Assembly: GCF_004328705.1 (NCBI RefSeq)
Contig: NZ_CP035319.1
Span: 4,216,001 to 4,280,000 of the forward strand
Direction of reading: 5' to 3'
Source: Rhodococcus sp. ABRD24
GTDB lineage: Bacteria > Actinomycetota > Actinomycetes > Mycobacteriales > Mycobacteriaceae
Length of the DNA: 64,000 nt
The position numbers and the translations under genes are program-made. Below the pieces are notes generated by a model, which was given only the letters and a program-made list of their open reading frames with translations, was not told where the DNA came from and ran no database searches. The stretch's first letter is position 1. Each line of letters begins with the position of its first letter. Positions 1-8,429 of the stretch are shown here, piece after piece.

Positions 1-2
1 TT

Positions 3-698
3 GGCGGCCTGCCCGGTGCTGCTGGGTCGCCTGACTTCTGTCCGCTCGAGGTGTCGGTGAAGCTGTCCGCGCTGGGACAGGGCCTGCCCGCGGGCGGCGA
101 GGAGATCGCACTAGGGCACGCCCGTGCCATCTGCGCGGCCGCGCAGCGGCACGGGGTATGGGTGACCATCGATGCGGAAGACCACAGCCGTACCGATTCC
201 ACGCTGTCGATCGTGCGGGAGCTGCGCTCCGACTTTCCGTGGCTGGGCGCGGTTCTGCAGGCCTATCTGTACCGCACCGAGAACGACTGCCGCGCGCTGT
301 CCGGGCCCGGGTCTCGGATCCGGTTGTGCAAGGGGGCCTACCGGGAACCAGAGTCGGTCGCCTACCAGTCGCGGGCCGATGTCGATGCGTCCTATCGGCG
401 TTGTCTCGATGTTCTCGCCGCAGGTGACGGCTACCCGATGGTTGCCACTCACGATCCCGCGATGATATCGGTCGCCGACGAGATGCTGACCCGAAGAGAT
501 GGGGATGCAGAGGGTTTCGAGCATCAGATGCTGTACGGGATCCGCGATCTCGAGCAGCTGCGGCTGGTCGAGGCCGGCCGCCGGATGCGGGTGTACGTAC
601 CGTACGGCACCGCCTGGTACGGGTACTTCATGCGGCGGCTCGCCGAGCGGCCGTCGAACCTGAAGTTCTTTCTCAGGTCGACACTCACCCGGAGCTGA
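3..698 (+). CDS. Proline dehydrogenase (5'-truncated by window edge)
   Basis: Monofunctional proline dehydrogenase, a cytosolic FAD enzyme that oxidises L-proline to pyrroline-5-carboxylate. The reading frame is open from base 3, so the N-terminus lies outside the window. A GTG at 51 is internal, because upstream codons already read as family sequence ending in CPLEVSVKLSALG. Conserved ProDH segments are visible in order: VSVKLSALG, RLCKGAY, ATHDPAMI, HQMLYGIR and the C-terminal YVPYG...YFMRRLAERPSN block that binds proline and flavin. The M. tuberculosis equivalent at this syntenic place is Rv1188, usually downstream of a P5C dehydrogenase gene. The family call is secure; the missing 5' part cannot be assessed. 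Confidence 0.93.
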   Translation, partial: GGLPGAAGSPDFCPLEVSVKLSALGQGLPAGGEEIALGHARAICAAAQRHGVWVTIDAEDHSRTDSTLSIVRELRSDFPWLGAVLQAYLYRTENDCRALSGPGSRIRLCKGAYREPESVAYQSRADVDASYRRCLDVLAAGDGYPMVATHDPAMISVADEMLTRRDGDAEGFEHQMLYGIRDLEQLRLVEAGRRMRVYVPYGTAWYGYFMRRLAERPSNLKFFLRSTLTRS

Positions 699-723
699 CG
701 ATCCCGTGTGAGACAGTGGCACC

Positions 724-2130
724 GTGCTGCTCCGATCGTTGAATCCCCTCGCAGTCGCCCGCGGCGACGACATGCCCGACGCCGTGCGGATCGGTGACAC
801 GGCACTCTCGCGTACCGACATCCTCGGCGCCGCCGGGGCCCTGGCCAAGCGCATTGCCGGCGCCCGCGTGGTGGCGGTGCTCGCCGACTCGACCCCGTCG
901 ACAGTGATCGCGGTGGTGGGCTGTCTACTCGCCGGGGTGACGGTCGTCCCGGTGCCGCCGGATTCCGGTCCGGCGGAGTTGACGCATATCCTGTCCGACT
1001 CCGGCGCGCAGGCGTGGCTGGGGAAGGCTCCCGAGGCGTCCGAGCTCCCGGTGGTTCCGGTCCGGGTGCACGCCCGCGACTGGCACTCGCACCCCGAACC
1101 GCACCCGTCGTCCACCGCGTTCGTGCTCTACACGTCGGGCACCACGGGCCCGCCGAAGGGCGTGCTGCTGAGCCGCGGCGCAATCGCCGCGGGCATCGAC
1201 GCGCTCGCCGAGGCGTGGGACTGGACGTCGAAAGACGTTCTGGTGCACGGGCTACCGCTCTTCCATGTGCACGGATTGATCCTCGGGGTGCTCGGCCCGC
1301 TGCGGGTGGGTAGCCGGTTGATCCACACCGTCAAGCCGACGCCACAGGCATACGCGGAGGCAGCCCGGGCCGGTGGCTCGCTGTTCTTCGGCGTACCCAC
1401 CGTGTGGTCGCGGATCGCTCTGGACGAGGCGTCGGCCCGCGCACTCAGTGGAGCGCGGCTGCTGGTGTCGGGCAGCGCTCCGCTGCCGGTGCCGGTGTTC
1501 GAACGGCTGCGCGAACTCACCGGTCTCGCGCCGATCGAGCGCTACGGCATGAGCGAGACCATGCTGACGCTGAGTACCCGCGTAGACGGCGAGCGCCGTC
1601 CCGGCTGGGTGGGGCTGCCGGTGCGCGGCGTCGAGACCCGGTTGCGTGACGAGCGTGGGGCGGAGGTGCCGCACGACGGCGAGAGCATCGGCGGTCTGCA
1701 GGTCCGCGGGGCGACGCTGTTCGACGGCTATCTGAACCGGCCCGAGGCGACCGCCCAATCGTGGACCGAGGACGGCTGGTTCAAGACCGGTGACGTCGCG
1801 GTGATCGACGAGGGCGGCTTCCACCGTATCGTCGGGCGCGAATCCACCGACCTCATCAAGTCCGGCGGCTACCGCATCGGGGCCGGCGAGGTGGAGGCGG
1901 CACTGCTCGGACATCCAGGCGTGAGGGAGGCCGCCGTGCTCGGGCTGCCGGACGCGGATCTGGGACAGCGGATCGTGGCGTTCGTGGTGGGAGAAGGCCT
2001 CGACGAGGCGACGCTCGTCGAGCACGTCGCTTCGCAGTTGTCGGTACACAAGAGGCCGCGCGAGGTGCGGATCGTCGAGAGCCTGCCGCGTAACGCGATG
2101 GGCAAGGTGCAGAAGAAGCTGCTCTCCTGA
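724..2130 (+). CDS. Acyl-CoA synthetase, AMP-binding (FadD36-like)
   Basis: ATP-dependent acyl-CoA synthetase of the ANL superfamily, activating a carboxylic acid through an acyl-adenylate. The P-loop-like motif YTSGTTGPPKGV lies near residue 140. It is followed by the RYGMSET adenylate motif, the DGWFKTGDVA hinge region and a C-terminal NAMGKVQKK with the catalytic lysine. At 468 aa it is shorter than the 540-600 aa long-chain enzymes, consistent with a short- or medium-chain or FadD36-type enzyme; the substrate is not readable. The start is GTG at 724, with GACAGT (a weak -10-like hexamer) 6 nt upstream, so the message may be leaderless. It lies 25 nt after the proline dehydrogenase stop. 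Confidence 0.88.
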   Translation: MLLRSLNPLAVARGDDMPDAVRIGDTALSRTDILGAAGALAKRIAGARVVAVLADSTPSTVIAVVGCLLAGVTVVPVPPDSGPAELTHILSDSGAQAWLGKAPEASELPVVPVRVHARDWHSHPEPHPSSTAFVLYTSGTTGPPKGVLLSRGAIAAGIDALAEAWDWTSKDVLVHGLPLFHVHGLILGVLGPLRVGSRLIHTVKPTPQAYAEAARAGGSLFFGVPTVWSRIALDEASARALSGARLLVSGSAPLPVPVFERLRELTGLAPIERYGMSETMLTLSTRVDGERRPGWVGLPVRGVETRLRDERGAEVPHDGESIGGLQVRGATLFDGYLNRPEATAQSWTEDGWFKTGDVAVIDEGGFHRIVGRESTDLIKSGGYRIGAGEVEAALLGHPGVREAAVLGLPDADLGQRIVAFVVGEGLDEATLVEHVASQLSVHKRPREVRIVESLPRNAMGKVQKKLLS

Positions 2131-2149
2131 GAAGTGTCGGCTACCGGCG

Positions 2150-2155
2150 TACCGT
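2150..2155 (+). promoter_or_regulatory. Predicted -10 box TACCGT, leaderless start
   Basis: TACCGT sits 7 nt before the ATG at 2163, so transcription would begin at or next to the start codon of the oxidoreductase gene. No Shine-Dalgarno sequence is present. Confidence 0.5.
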
Positions 2156-2162
2156 TCGGTAC

Positions 2163-3197
2163 ATGAGCGCTGTCACGAGCACCCGCGTTGTCCTCGCCGC
2201 ACGCCCGCACGGCGAACCCACCACCGACAACTTCCGCATCGAGACGGCGCAAGTGCCGTCGCCCGCGGACGGACAGTTGCTGCTGCGGACGGTGTACCTG
2301 TCACTGGATCCGTACATGCGTGGACGGATGAGCGCCGCAGAGTCGTACGCCGAGCCGGTGGAGGTGGGCGACACCATGGTCGGTGCGACGGTGTCGCAAG
2401 TGGTCGAATCCCGGAGCCCGCGAATCGAGCCGGGCGCCTACGTGCTGGCGTACTCGGGCTGGCAGTCGCATGCATTGGTGGACGGCAACGCTGTTCGGGT
2501 TCTGGATCCGGACCGCGCGCCGCTGTCCACCGCGGTCGGTGTGCTCGGAATGCCCGGGTTCACCGCGTACTCGGGGCTGCTGAAGATCGGCCGTCCGCAG
2601 CCGGGGGAAACCGTGGTGGTTGCGGCGGCGTCCGGGCCGGTGGGCTCGGCTGTCGGCCAGATCGCGAGGATCCGCGGCGCCCGTGCGGTCGGGATCGCAG
2701 GTGGTCCGGACAAGTGCGCTTTTGTGCGCGACGAACTCGGCTTCGATGCCGCGATCGATCACCGCGCACCGGACTTTGCCGAGCAGTTGAAGGCTGCGGT
2801 GCCGGACGGCATCGATGTCTACTTCGAGAACGTCGGCGGCGCCGTCACCGCGGCCGTGCTCCCGCTGCTCAACCTGTATGCGCGGATACCGGTGTGTGGG
2901 TTGGTGTCTCAGTACAACGCCGCGTCGATGCCCGAGGGTCCGGATCGACTGCCTGGGTTCATGGGGCTGGTGCTCACCAAGAGTCTGACGATCCGCGGCT
3001 TCATCCAGTCCGAGTTCGTCCAGGCCATGTATGCCGACTTCGAACGCGATGCCACCCGGTGGATCGGCGAGGGATCCCTGAAGTATCGGGAGGACGTCGT
3101 GGACGGGCTGGAGAATGCGCCGACCGCCTTCCTGGGAATGTTGCACGGCAAGAACTTCGGGAAGCTGGTGGTGCGGGTCGGTCCCGAGCGGGCCTGA
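2163..3197 (+). CDS. NADP-dependent MDR oxidoreductase (CurA/YfmJ, leukotriene B4 dehydrogenase-like)
   Basis: Zinc-free medium-chain dehydrogenase/reductase of the prostaglandin-reductase/CurA group, which reduces alpha,beta-unsaturated ketones or aldehydes with NADPH in the cytosol. The N-terminus carries LSLDPYMRGRMS, typical of this group. The Rossmann core has ETVVVAAASGPVGSAVGQIA followed by the AVGIAGGPDKC segment, and YFENVGG follows at about residue 220. No zinc-ligand cysteine cluster is seen. 344 aa is normal for the family. ATG 2163 is supported by the -10-like TACCGT 7 nt upstream. It ends 7 nt before the convergent hipA stop. The physiological substrate is unknown; detoxification of reactive carbonyls is the usual role. 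Confidence 0.88.
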   Translation: MSAVTSTRVVLAARPHGEPTTDNFRIETAQVPSPADGQLLLRTVYLSLDPYMRGRMSAAESYAEPVEVGDTMVGATVSQVVESRSPRIEPGAYVLAYSGWQSHALVDGNAVRVLDPDRAPLSTAVGVLGMPGFTAYSGLLKIGRPQPGETVVVAAASGPVGSAVGQIARIRGARAVGIAGGPDKCAFVRDELGFDAAIDHRAPDFAEQLKAAVPDGIDVYFENVGGAVTAAVLPLLNLYARIPVCGLVSQYNAASMPEGPDRLPGFMGLVLTKSLTIRGFIQSEFVQAMYADFERDATRWIGEGSLKYREDVVDGLENAPTAFLGMLHGKNFGKLVVRVGPERA

Positions 3198-3204
3198 GCA
3201 TCAG

Positions 3205-4437
3205 TCATCTCAGCGTGACGATGCGCTTTCGGAGCAGATTTTCGAGGCGCTGGGTTTCGCGTTCGGAGAAGCCGATCTCGTGGACCCGACTAGGCCATTC
3301 CCCGGCGGCGGTGGCGACCGAGTCGATCATGCGGTCGACGGCGCGCTCGCGAACTCCGAGTCGCCGGCCTGCCTCGACGAAATGCACTCTGCTCAAACGA
3401 TTTGCGCGACCGTAGAGCGTCATCGCCATTGGGTCGTCCCAGCCTGAATAGGGCTGGGTGGTCAACAGATCGTAGGCAGGGGTCGGCTGCCAGAGTCCGT
3501 CGGGTGCGTAGATGGACAGGTTCTTGCCGTGCAGGTCGCCGTTGCCGATGAGCCACGAGAACACGACCGTCCGCAACAGTTCGAGCGTCGTCGCGGCCCG
3601 GGATCCGCCGCCCCGCGCGCAGGCGTCGGCCAGTATCGAGATCGCAGTCTCGGTCTTCATGCGGTACTTGGAGGCCGGGTAGAGTCCTGCGACCTGGCAC
3701 GCGTCCTCCTGGGCGATTCGCGTGCTCGCGTGGCGGTCGAAGCGTGCGACGAGAATCGCGCTCCTGCCGTCGCTGTCGTGGATCAGTCGGGTTTCCGGCA
3801 CCCGGAGTCCGCACGCCGCGGCCATGCGCATGAAGAAATGTTCGTTCTCCGCCAGCCGCGGGAAGCGCGTGGGCGGTGTGAGCTTGAGTATCGCGGGGCC
3901 TCGGGCTGTGCTGGTCGGTACCGACCACATCGCGGCGCTCACCTTCGGCTGCACGCCGGCCAGGGCCACCGGATCGGCGTCGACAGATCCGGCCAGGCGT
4001 GCGAATACGTGGCGGAAGTCGGTGTCGTGTTCTGGCGAGAACATCGGGGAGTGCGCGGGTGGGGTCGTGCCTGACGCGACGATGCGGACGTTGCCGATCG
4101 TGTCGGCCCCCACCGCGAGGAGCAGTGTGAGGTGGTCGTCGACCGAGGTTTTCGTCGAGGACGTCACCGCCCCGAGCCGCACTCCCTCGGGGAGCAGACC
4201 TGCAAAGAACGGCGGGACCGCGCCGCCTGCCGTCACAAGCGGATAGGTGGCGTCGCGGGGGAGGGACCATGACACCGAATCGGCCCGGAGGGGCGTGCGG
4301 CCGGGGGGTGTGGCGACGGAGTACTCGAATGCCACGGCGTCGTCCGGTGTTCGGACCAGAGTGGCTACCGCGGTGTCGTCGAGATAGACGTCCGCGGCGA
4401 CGACCTCGCGTAGGTCGGCAGGTCCGGGGGCACTCAT
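3205..4437 (-). CDS. hipA: HipA-type serine/threonine kinase toxin
   Basis: Type II toxin of the HipA family. E. coli HipA phosphorylates glutamyl-tRNA synthetase and induces dormancy. The catalytic motif GNGDLHGKN (Asp near residue 301) and the metal-binding AYDLL segment downstream match the HipA kinase core; the N-terminal HipA_N part is also present. The Gly-rich loop reads ALAGVQPKVS around residue 160. E. coli HipA carries its autophosphorylated serine (Ser150) just before the equivalent AGAQEK loop; here that place is alanine by eye. The start overlaps the hipB stop by 4 nt (ATGA), so the pair is translationally coupled. 410 aa is close to the usual 420-440. The pair interrupts the mycobacterium-like gene order and may have been acquired. 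Confidence 0.9.
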   Translation of the reverse strand: MSAPGPADLREVVAADVYLDDTAVATLVRTPDDAVAFEYSVATPPGRTPLRADSVSWSLPRDATYPLVTAGGAVPPFFAGLLPEGVRLGAVTSSTKTSVDDHLTLLLAVGADTIGNVRIVASGTTPPAHSPMFSPEHDTDFRHVFARLAGSVDADPVALAGVQPKVSAAMWSVPTSTARGPAILKLTPPTRFPRLAENEHFFMRMAAACGLRVPETRLIHDSDGRSAILVARFDRHASTRIAQEDACQVAGLYPASKYRMKTETAISILADACARGGGSRAATTLELLRTVVFSWLIGNGDLHGKNLSIYAPDGLWQPTPAYDLLTTQPYSGWDDPMAMTLYGRANRLSRVHFVEAGRRLGVRERAVDRMIDSVATAAGEWPSRVHEIGFSERETQRLENLLRKRIVTLR

Positions 4438-4697
4438 CGGGTCTCGGTCTCGACGGCGGGCACCGGTTGCAGGCGCAGTCCGAGTACCTCGGCGATGTCC
4501 ACGACCGAAGCGAGCTTGACCGACCCGGATCCGTACTCGAGGGACTGCACGCTGGAACGGGAGACGCCTGCGAGATCAGCGAGGGTTTGCTGGGTGAGGC
4601 GGAGCTCTATCCTGCGCTCCGCGAATCGCTCGCCTATGCGTGTTATTTCAGGCATTGGAGCGGTTCTCGTAGGCCGAGTTCGGCGGGGTCGGGACAT
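4434..4697 (-). CDS. hipB: HipB-type HTH antitoxin
   Basis: Small XRE-family DNA-binding antitoxin that should neutralise HipA and repress the operon. The helix-turn-helix is plain in RLTQQTLADLAGVSRSSVQS, followed by LEYG and the SVKLASVVDIAEVLGL dimer region. I chose ATG 4697 (MSRPRRTR, 87 aa) because GGAGGT lies just 3 nt upstream. Opening the frame further upstream to 4760 would bury this ribosome site and the palindrome inside the gene. An internal ATG at 4655 (MPEITRIG) lacks a ribosome site. It precedes hipA with an ATGA overlap. Confidence 0.87.
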   Translation of the reverse strand: MSRPRRTRPTRTAPMPEITRIGERFAERRIELRLTQQTLADLAGVSRSSVQSLEYGSGSVKLASVVDIAEVLGLRLQPVPAVETETR

Positions 4698-4705
4698 TGC
4701 ACCTC

Positions 4706-4729
4706 CTATGCTTCTTTTTGCAAGCATAG
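4706..4729 (-). promoter_or_regulatory. Inverted repeat at hipB start, probable HipB operator
   Basis: Perfect 8-bp arms CTATGCTT / AAGCATAG separated by 8 bp, ending 8 nt before the hipB ATG and touching its GGAGGT site. E. coli HipB binds TATCC-N8-GGATA repeats; here TATGC and GCATA are 12 bp apart, so the analogy is structural. Position and symmetry fit an autorepressor operator; the hairpin could also mask the ribosome site. Confidence 0.6.
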
Positions 4730-4802
4730 ACGGGTTCTCGGGTTGCGCGGTTGCATTCACCCCGCTTATGCCTGAGATTTCGAGCGTAGCGGCGGTGCTG
4801 AA

Positions 4803-6200
4803 TCAGAGACCGGCCCCTACGTCTCGCACCCCATCGCGGCCTTTGCGCGCCCGACGGCGCGAATTGAGCACAGACAGCATGAGAATGGCGAGGAATAGTA
4901 CGCCTGTGGCGATCAGCTGGTCACGGGCGTCGTCGTCGAAAAGCATCAGCACACCGAACGCGGCGAGCAGCGCCAGCGTCAGATAGCTCAGGTACGGGAA
5001 CAGCCACATCCGCACGGTCAGCTTGCCTTCGCGCTCGAGCACGGGCCGCAGCCGCAGGTGTGAGACGACGACGAACACCCAGATCACCAGCAGGGCCGCG
5101 CCGACGGCGTTGAGCAGGATCCCGAGCAGGGCGTCCGGCAGCAGCCAGTTGAGCATCACGCTGACGAAGCCGAAGAACACCGACAGCAGCACCGCATTCG
5201 TGGGGACGCCGGACTTCGAGAGTATCGCCAGGGCTGCCGGACCGTCGTTGCGCCGAGCGAGTGAGAACGCCATCCGAGAAGTGCCGTAGACGTTGGCGTT
5301 GAACGCCGACAGCAGAGCGATCACCACGACCAGTTCCATCAGACCCGCGACATACGGGAGGTTCGCCTTGTCGAGGACCGCGACGAACGGGCCCTCCTGC
5401 AGTTCGGGTGAGTTCCACGGTAGGACGAAGACCATGATCGCGATCGCGCCGATGTAGAAGACGCTGATGCGCCACATGACGCTGCGGACAGCAGTGGCGA
5501 TGGACCGTTCGGGATCCTCGGACTCGGCGGCCGCAATGGTGATGATCTCGATGCCGCCGAACGCGAACGCAACCACGAGCAGTCCGGCGGCGATACCGGC
5601 GAAGCCGTTGGGCATGAACCCACCCTCACCGAGCAGATGCGTGAAGCCCACCGGATCGGTGTCCGGCAGCAGGCCGAACACCAGTAGCAGGCCGACGGCG
5701 AGGAATCCGATGATCGCGGTGACTTTCAGCGCTGCGAACCAGAATTCGAACTCACCGAAGTTGCTGACCTTCGCGAGGTTGACCACTGCGAAGAACGTCA
5801 CGAACACCAGCGCGACCACCCATTGCGGCACGCTGGGAAGCCAATCGTTCACGATGGCCGACGCCCCGGTGATCTCGGCGCCGAGCACCATGATGAGCAT
5901 GAACCAGTAGAGCCAGCCCATCACGAACCCGGCCCATTCGCCGATCCCGATACGGGCGTAGTGCGAGAAGGAACCGCTGGCCGGCAAGGCGGCCCCCATC
6001 TCGCCGAGCATGCGCATGACGCACACCACGACGAAACCGGCGATCAGATAGGAGATGAGGACCGCGGGGCCTGCCTTCGCGATCCCGACGCCGGTCCCGA
6101 GGAAGAGACCTGCGCCGATGGCCGACCCCAGGCCCATCATCGTCAGATGACGGACCTTGAGGCCGTGCCCGAGTCGGACGGGGGCGTCGCTGCCCCTCAC
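4803..6200 (-). CDS. Amino acid permease, APC superfamily
   Basis: Integral membrane amino acid transporter of the AAT/APC type with about 12 transmembrane helices. The first is in HLTMMGLGSAIGAGLFLGTG, the family's substrate-binding helix signature, and MLGEMGAALPASGSF follows. 465 aa is normal. The start is GTG 6200, forming a TAGTG one-base overlap with the dapD stop. This explains why the longer open frame, which runs back through dapD, should be trimmed. The overlap suggests translational coupling to dapD, so the transported amino acid may relate to the lysine/DAP or aspartate family. The closest characterised types are GabP, CycA and YtnA; specificity cannot be read. Confidence 0.87.
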   Translation of the reverse strand: MRGSDAPVRLGHGLKVRHLTMMGLGSAIGAGLFLGTGVGIAKAGPAVLISYLIAGFVVVCVMRMLGEMGAALPASGSFSHYARIGIGEWAGFVMGWLYWFMLIMVLGAEITGASAIVNDWLPSVPQWVVALVFVTFFAVVNLAKVSNFGEFEFWFAALKVTAIIGFLAVGLLLVFGLLPDTDPVGFTHLLGEGGFMPNGFAGIAAGLLVVAFAFGGIEIITIAAAESEDPERSIATAVRSVMWRISVFYIGAIAIMVFVLPWNSPELQEGPFVAVLDKANLPYVAGLMELVVVIALLSAFNANVYGTSRMAFSLARRNDGPAALAILSKSGVPTNAVLLSVFFGFVSVMLNWLLPDALLGILLNAVGAALLVIWVFVVVSHLRLRPVLEREGKLTVRMWLFPYLSYLTLALLAAFGVLMLFDDDARDQLIATGVLFLAILMLSVLNSRRRARKGRDGVRDVGAGL

Positions 6201-7153
6201 TAGTCGTTCGCGTGCAGTGCGGCGTTCAGTTCGACGCCCGTGCCCTTCCACGGCACCACCTCGACCGCGCCGGAGACGGAGTTGCGACGGAAGAGGATGT
6301 TCGACTGGCCACTGAGGTCGGCGGCCTTGACGACGGTGCCGTCCGGACCGGTGACCTTGGTGCCGGCGGTGATGTAGAGGCCCGCCTCGACGACGCAGTC
6401 GTCGCCGAGCGAGATGCCGAGGCCCGCGTTGGCGCCGAGCAGACACCGCTCGCCGACGGAGATGACCTGCTTACCGCCACCGGACAGGGTGCCCATGATC
6501 GACGCGCCGCCGCCCACGTCGGTGCCGTTGCCGACGACGACGCCAGCAGAGATGCGGCCCTCGACCATCGAGCTGCCGAGTGTGCCGGCGTTGAAGTTGA
6601 CGAAGCCCTCGTGCATGACGGTGGTGCCGCTGGCCAGGTGCGCACCGAGGCGGACACGGTCGGCGTCGGCGATCCGGACGCCCGACGGGACGACATAGTC
6701 GACCATGCGCGGGAACTTGTCCACGCTGTACACGGTGACCTGGCCGCGGATGCGCAGGCGCGATCGAACCAGTTCGAAGCCCTCGACCGCGCACGGGCCG
6801 TAGTTGGTCCACACGACATTCGCGAGCAACCCGAAGACACCGTCGAGGTTGACCTCGTGCGGGGCCACCAGGCCATGCGACAGCAGGTGCAGACGCAGAT
6901 ATGCGTCATGCGCGTCGACGGGGGCCGCCGACAGATCGGCGATCGTCGTGCGCACCACAACCTGCTTGACCTCGCGGGCCTCGTCGTGGCCGGCCAGCAG
7001 CGCTAGGTCCGACGGAATGTCGGTGCCCTCGAGCGCGACGGTTCCGTTCTCCTCGTGCTCGCCCAGCTCGGGGGCCGGGTACCAGGTGTCGAGGACCGTG
7101 CCCGACTCGGTCACGTTGGCGACGCCTACTGCAGATGCTCCGTGTGCACTCAC
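6200..7153 (-). CDS. dapD: Tetrahydrodipicolinate N-succinyltransferase
   Basis: Converts tetrahydrodipicolinate and succinyl-CoA to N-succinyl-2-amino-6-oxopimelate in the meso-DAP/lysine pathway, in the cytosol. The C-terminal half shows left-handed beta-helix hexapeptide repeats (for example [39 protein letters not shown]), with SMVEGRIS and a conserved C-terminal IDR-like loop. 317 aa matches actinobacterial DapD from memory of Rv1201c. GTG 7153 is chosen: it gives this length and has TAACCT 8 nt upstream (leaderless). A longer frame reaching 8077 runs antisense through dapE and is not real. It is divergent from dapE and overlaps the downstream permease by 1 nt. Confidence 0.96.
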   Translation of the reverse strand: MSAHGASAVGVANVTESGTVLDTWYPAPELGEHEENGTVALEGTDIPSDLALLAGHDEAREVKQVVVRTTIADLSAAPVDAHDAYLRLHLLSHGLVAPHEVNLDGVFGLLANVVWTNYGPCAVEGFELVRSRLRIRGQVTVYSVDKFPRMVDYVVPSGVRIADADRVRLGAHLASGTTVMHEGFVNFNAGTLGSSMVEGRISAGVVVGNGTDVGGGASIMGTLSGGGKQVISVGERCLLGANAGLGISLGDDCVVEAGLYITAGTKVTGPDGTVVKAADLSGQSNILFRRNSVSGAVEVVPWKGTGVELNAALHAND

Positions 7154-7161
7154 GGGTGCAC

Positions 7162-7167
7162 AGGTTA
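7162..7167 (-). promoter_or_regulatory. Predicted -10 box TAACCT for dapD
   Basis: TAACCT on the minus strand, 8 nt before the dapD GTG, indicating a leaderless transcript. It uses the same hexamer as the divergent dapE promoter. Confidence 0.5.
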
Positions 7168-7272
7168 CGCGAGCCCGAGCGGACCGTCCGGGGCGGTGAG
7201 GCGATTGTGATCCCGACCGCGTATTCCGACCGGTCGGGTGCCGCGGTGGACAGTGCACCCAGCCTGGGCACC

Positions 7273-7278
7273 TAACCT
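7273..7278 (+). promoter_or_regulatory. Predicted -10 box TAACCT for dapE
   Basis: TAACCT lies 7 nt before the dapE GTG at 7286. There is no Shine-Dalgarno sequence, so a leaderless message is likely. The 132-bp dapD/dapE intergenic region thus carries two outward promoters. Confidence 0.55.
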
Positions 7279-7285
7279 GGAACCC

Positions 7286-8383
7286 GTGAGCATCCTCGAT
7301 CTGCACGCCAACCCCATCGATCTCACCGCCGCGCTCGTCGACATCCCGAGCGTGTCGCACGACGAGGCCGTCATCGCCGACGTGGTCGAGTCCGCGCTGC
7401 GGGAGCAAACGTCTGGATTCGAGGTGATTCGCAACGGCAACGCGGTGCTCGCGCGGACGAACCGCGGGCTGCCGAGCCGGGTGATGCTCGCCGGACACCT
7501 CGACACGGTGCCGATCGCGGACAATGTCCCGAGCCGTCGCACGAACGACGAGCGCGGGGACCTGCTGCACGGCTGCGGCACCGTCGACATGAAGTCCGGG
7601 GACGCGGTGTTCCTGCACCTGGCGGCGACGATCCCCGATCTTGCGCACGACCTGACGCTGGTGTTCTACGACTGCGAGGAGATCGCCGCGCAGTACAACG
7701 GACTCGGCCGGATCGAACGGGAACTCCCGGAGTGGCTGCAAGCCGACGTCGCGATCCTCGGCGAACCCACCGGTGGCCTCATCGAGGCGGGCTGCCAGGG
7801 CACGCTCAGAGTGCGGCTGAGCACCTCGGGTGTGCGGGCCCACTCGGCCCGGTCGTGGCTGGGCGACAATGCGATTCACAAGTTCGCCCCCGTTCTCGAG
7901 CGGCTGTCGTCCTACGAGGCGCGGTCCGTGGACATCGACGGCTGCGTGTACCGCGAGGGCCTGTCGGCCGTGCGGATCTCCGGCGGCGTGGCGGGCAACG
8001 TGGTGCCCGATGCCGCGGAGATGGACGTCAACTTCCGGTTCGCGCCGGACCGTAGCGTCGACGAGGCGATTGCGCATGTGCGGGAGGTGTTCGATTCGAG
8101 GGCGCTGGGCGGCCTCGAAGTCGGGTTCGAGGTCACCGACAGCTCTCCGGGGGCGCTACCGGGCCTGGCACACCCCGCGGCCGCGGCGTTGATCGACGCT
8201 GCCGGTGGGCAGTTCCGTGCCAAGTACGGCTGGACCGATGTCTCCCGCTTCTCTGCGCTCGGAATTCCCGCCGTCAATTACGGGCCGGGCGATCCGAACC
8301 TTGCGCACAAGCGTGACGAGCATGTGCCGGTCGCGCAGATCGCCGATGTCGCGCGCGTTCTGCGAGGGTATCTGAGCGCGTAG
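7286..8383 (+). CDS. dapE: Succinyl-diaminopimelate desuccinylase
   Basis: M20 metallopeptidase-family zinc enzyme hydrolysing N-succinyl-LL-DAP to LL-DAP and succinate, two steps after DapD. Metal-site motifs are visible in order: AGHLDTVP (His near 71), GTVDMKSGD (bridging Asp), YDCEEIAA (catalytic and ligand Glu), ILGEPTGG and the C-terminal LAHKRDEHV histidine. 365 aa is typical of actinobacterial DapE. GTG 7286 is preferred over the upstream in-frame 7238 because the TAACCT -10 box lies between them. It is divergent from dapD, so two pathway genes share one regulatory region. Confidence 0.96.
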   Translation: MSILDLHANPIDLTAALVDIPSVSHDEAVIADVVESALREQTSGFEVIRNGNAVLARTNRGLPSRVMLAGHLDTVPIADNVPSRRTNDERGDLLHGCGTVDMKSGDAVFLHLAATIPDLAHDLTLVFYDCEEIAAQYNGLGRIERELPEWLQADVAILGEPTGGLIEAGCQGTLRVRLSTSGVRAHSARSWLGDNAIHKFAPVLERLSSYEARSVDIDGCVYREGLSAVRISGGVAGNVVPDAAEMDVNFRFAPDRSVDEAIAHVREVFDSRALGGLEVGFEVTDSSPGALPGLAHPAAAALIDAAGGQFRAKYGWTDVSRFSALGIPAVNYGPGDPNLAHKRDEHVPVAQIADVARVLRGYLSA

Positions 8384-8416
8384 TCGCCTGGGACGGGCAA
8401 GCGGGTGGGTAACCGA

Positions 8417-8422
8417 TAGCCT
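8417..8422 (+). promoter_or_regulatory. Predicted -10 box TAGCCT for the LOG operon
   Basis: TAGCCT lies 7 nt before ATG 8430 with no ribosome site between, indicating a leaderless start of the LOG-LOG-fadD6 operon. Confidence 0.5.
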
Positions 8423-8429
8423 TGCCCGC

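Noticed and set aside
6200..8077. 625-aa minus-strand frame containing dapD
   Set aside because: The 5' part is antisense to dapE; real DapD begins at GTG 7153 and has the normal 317 aa.
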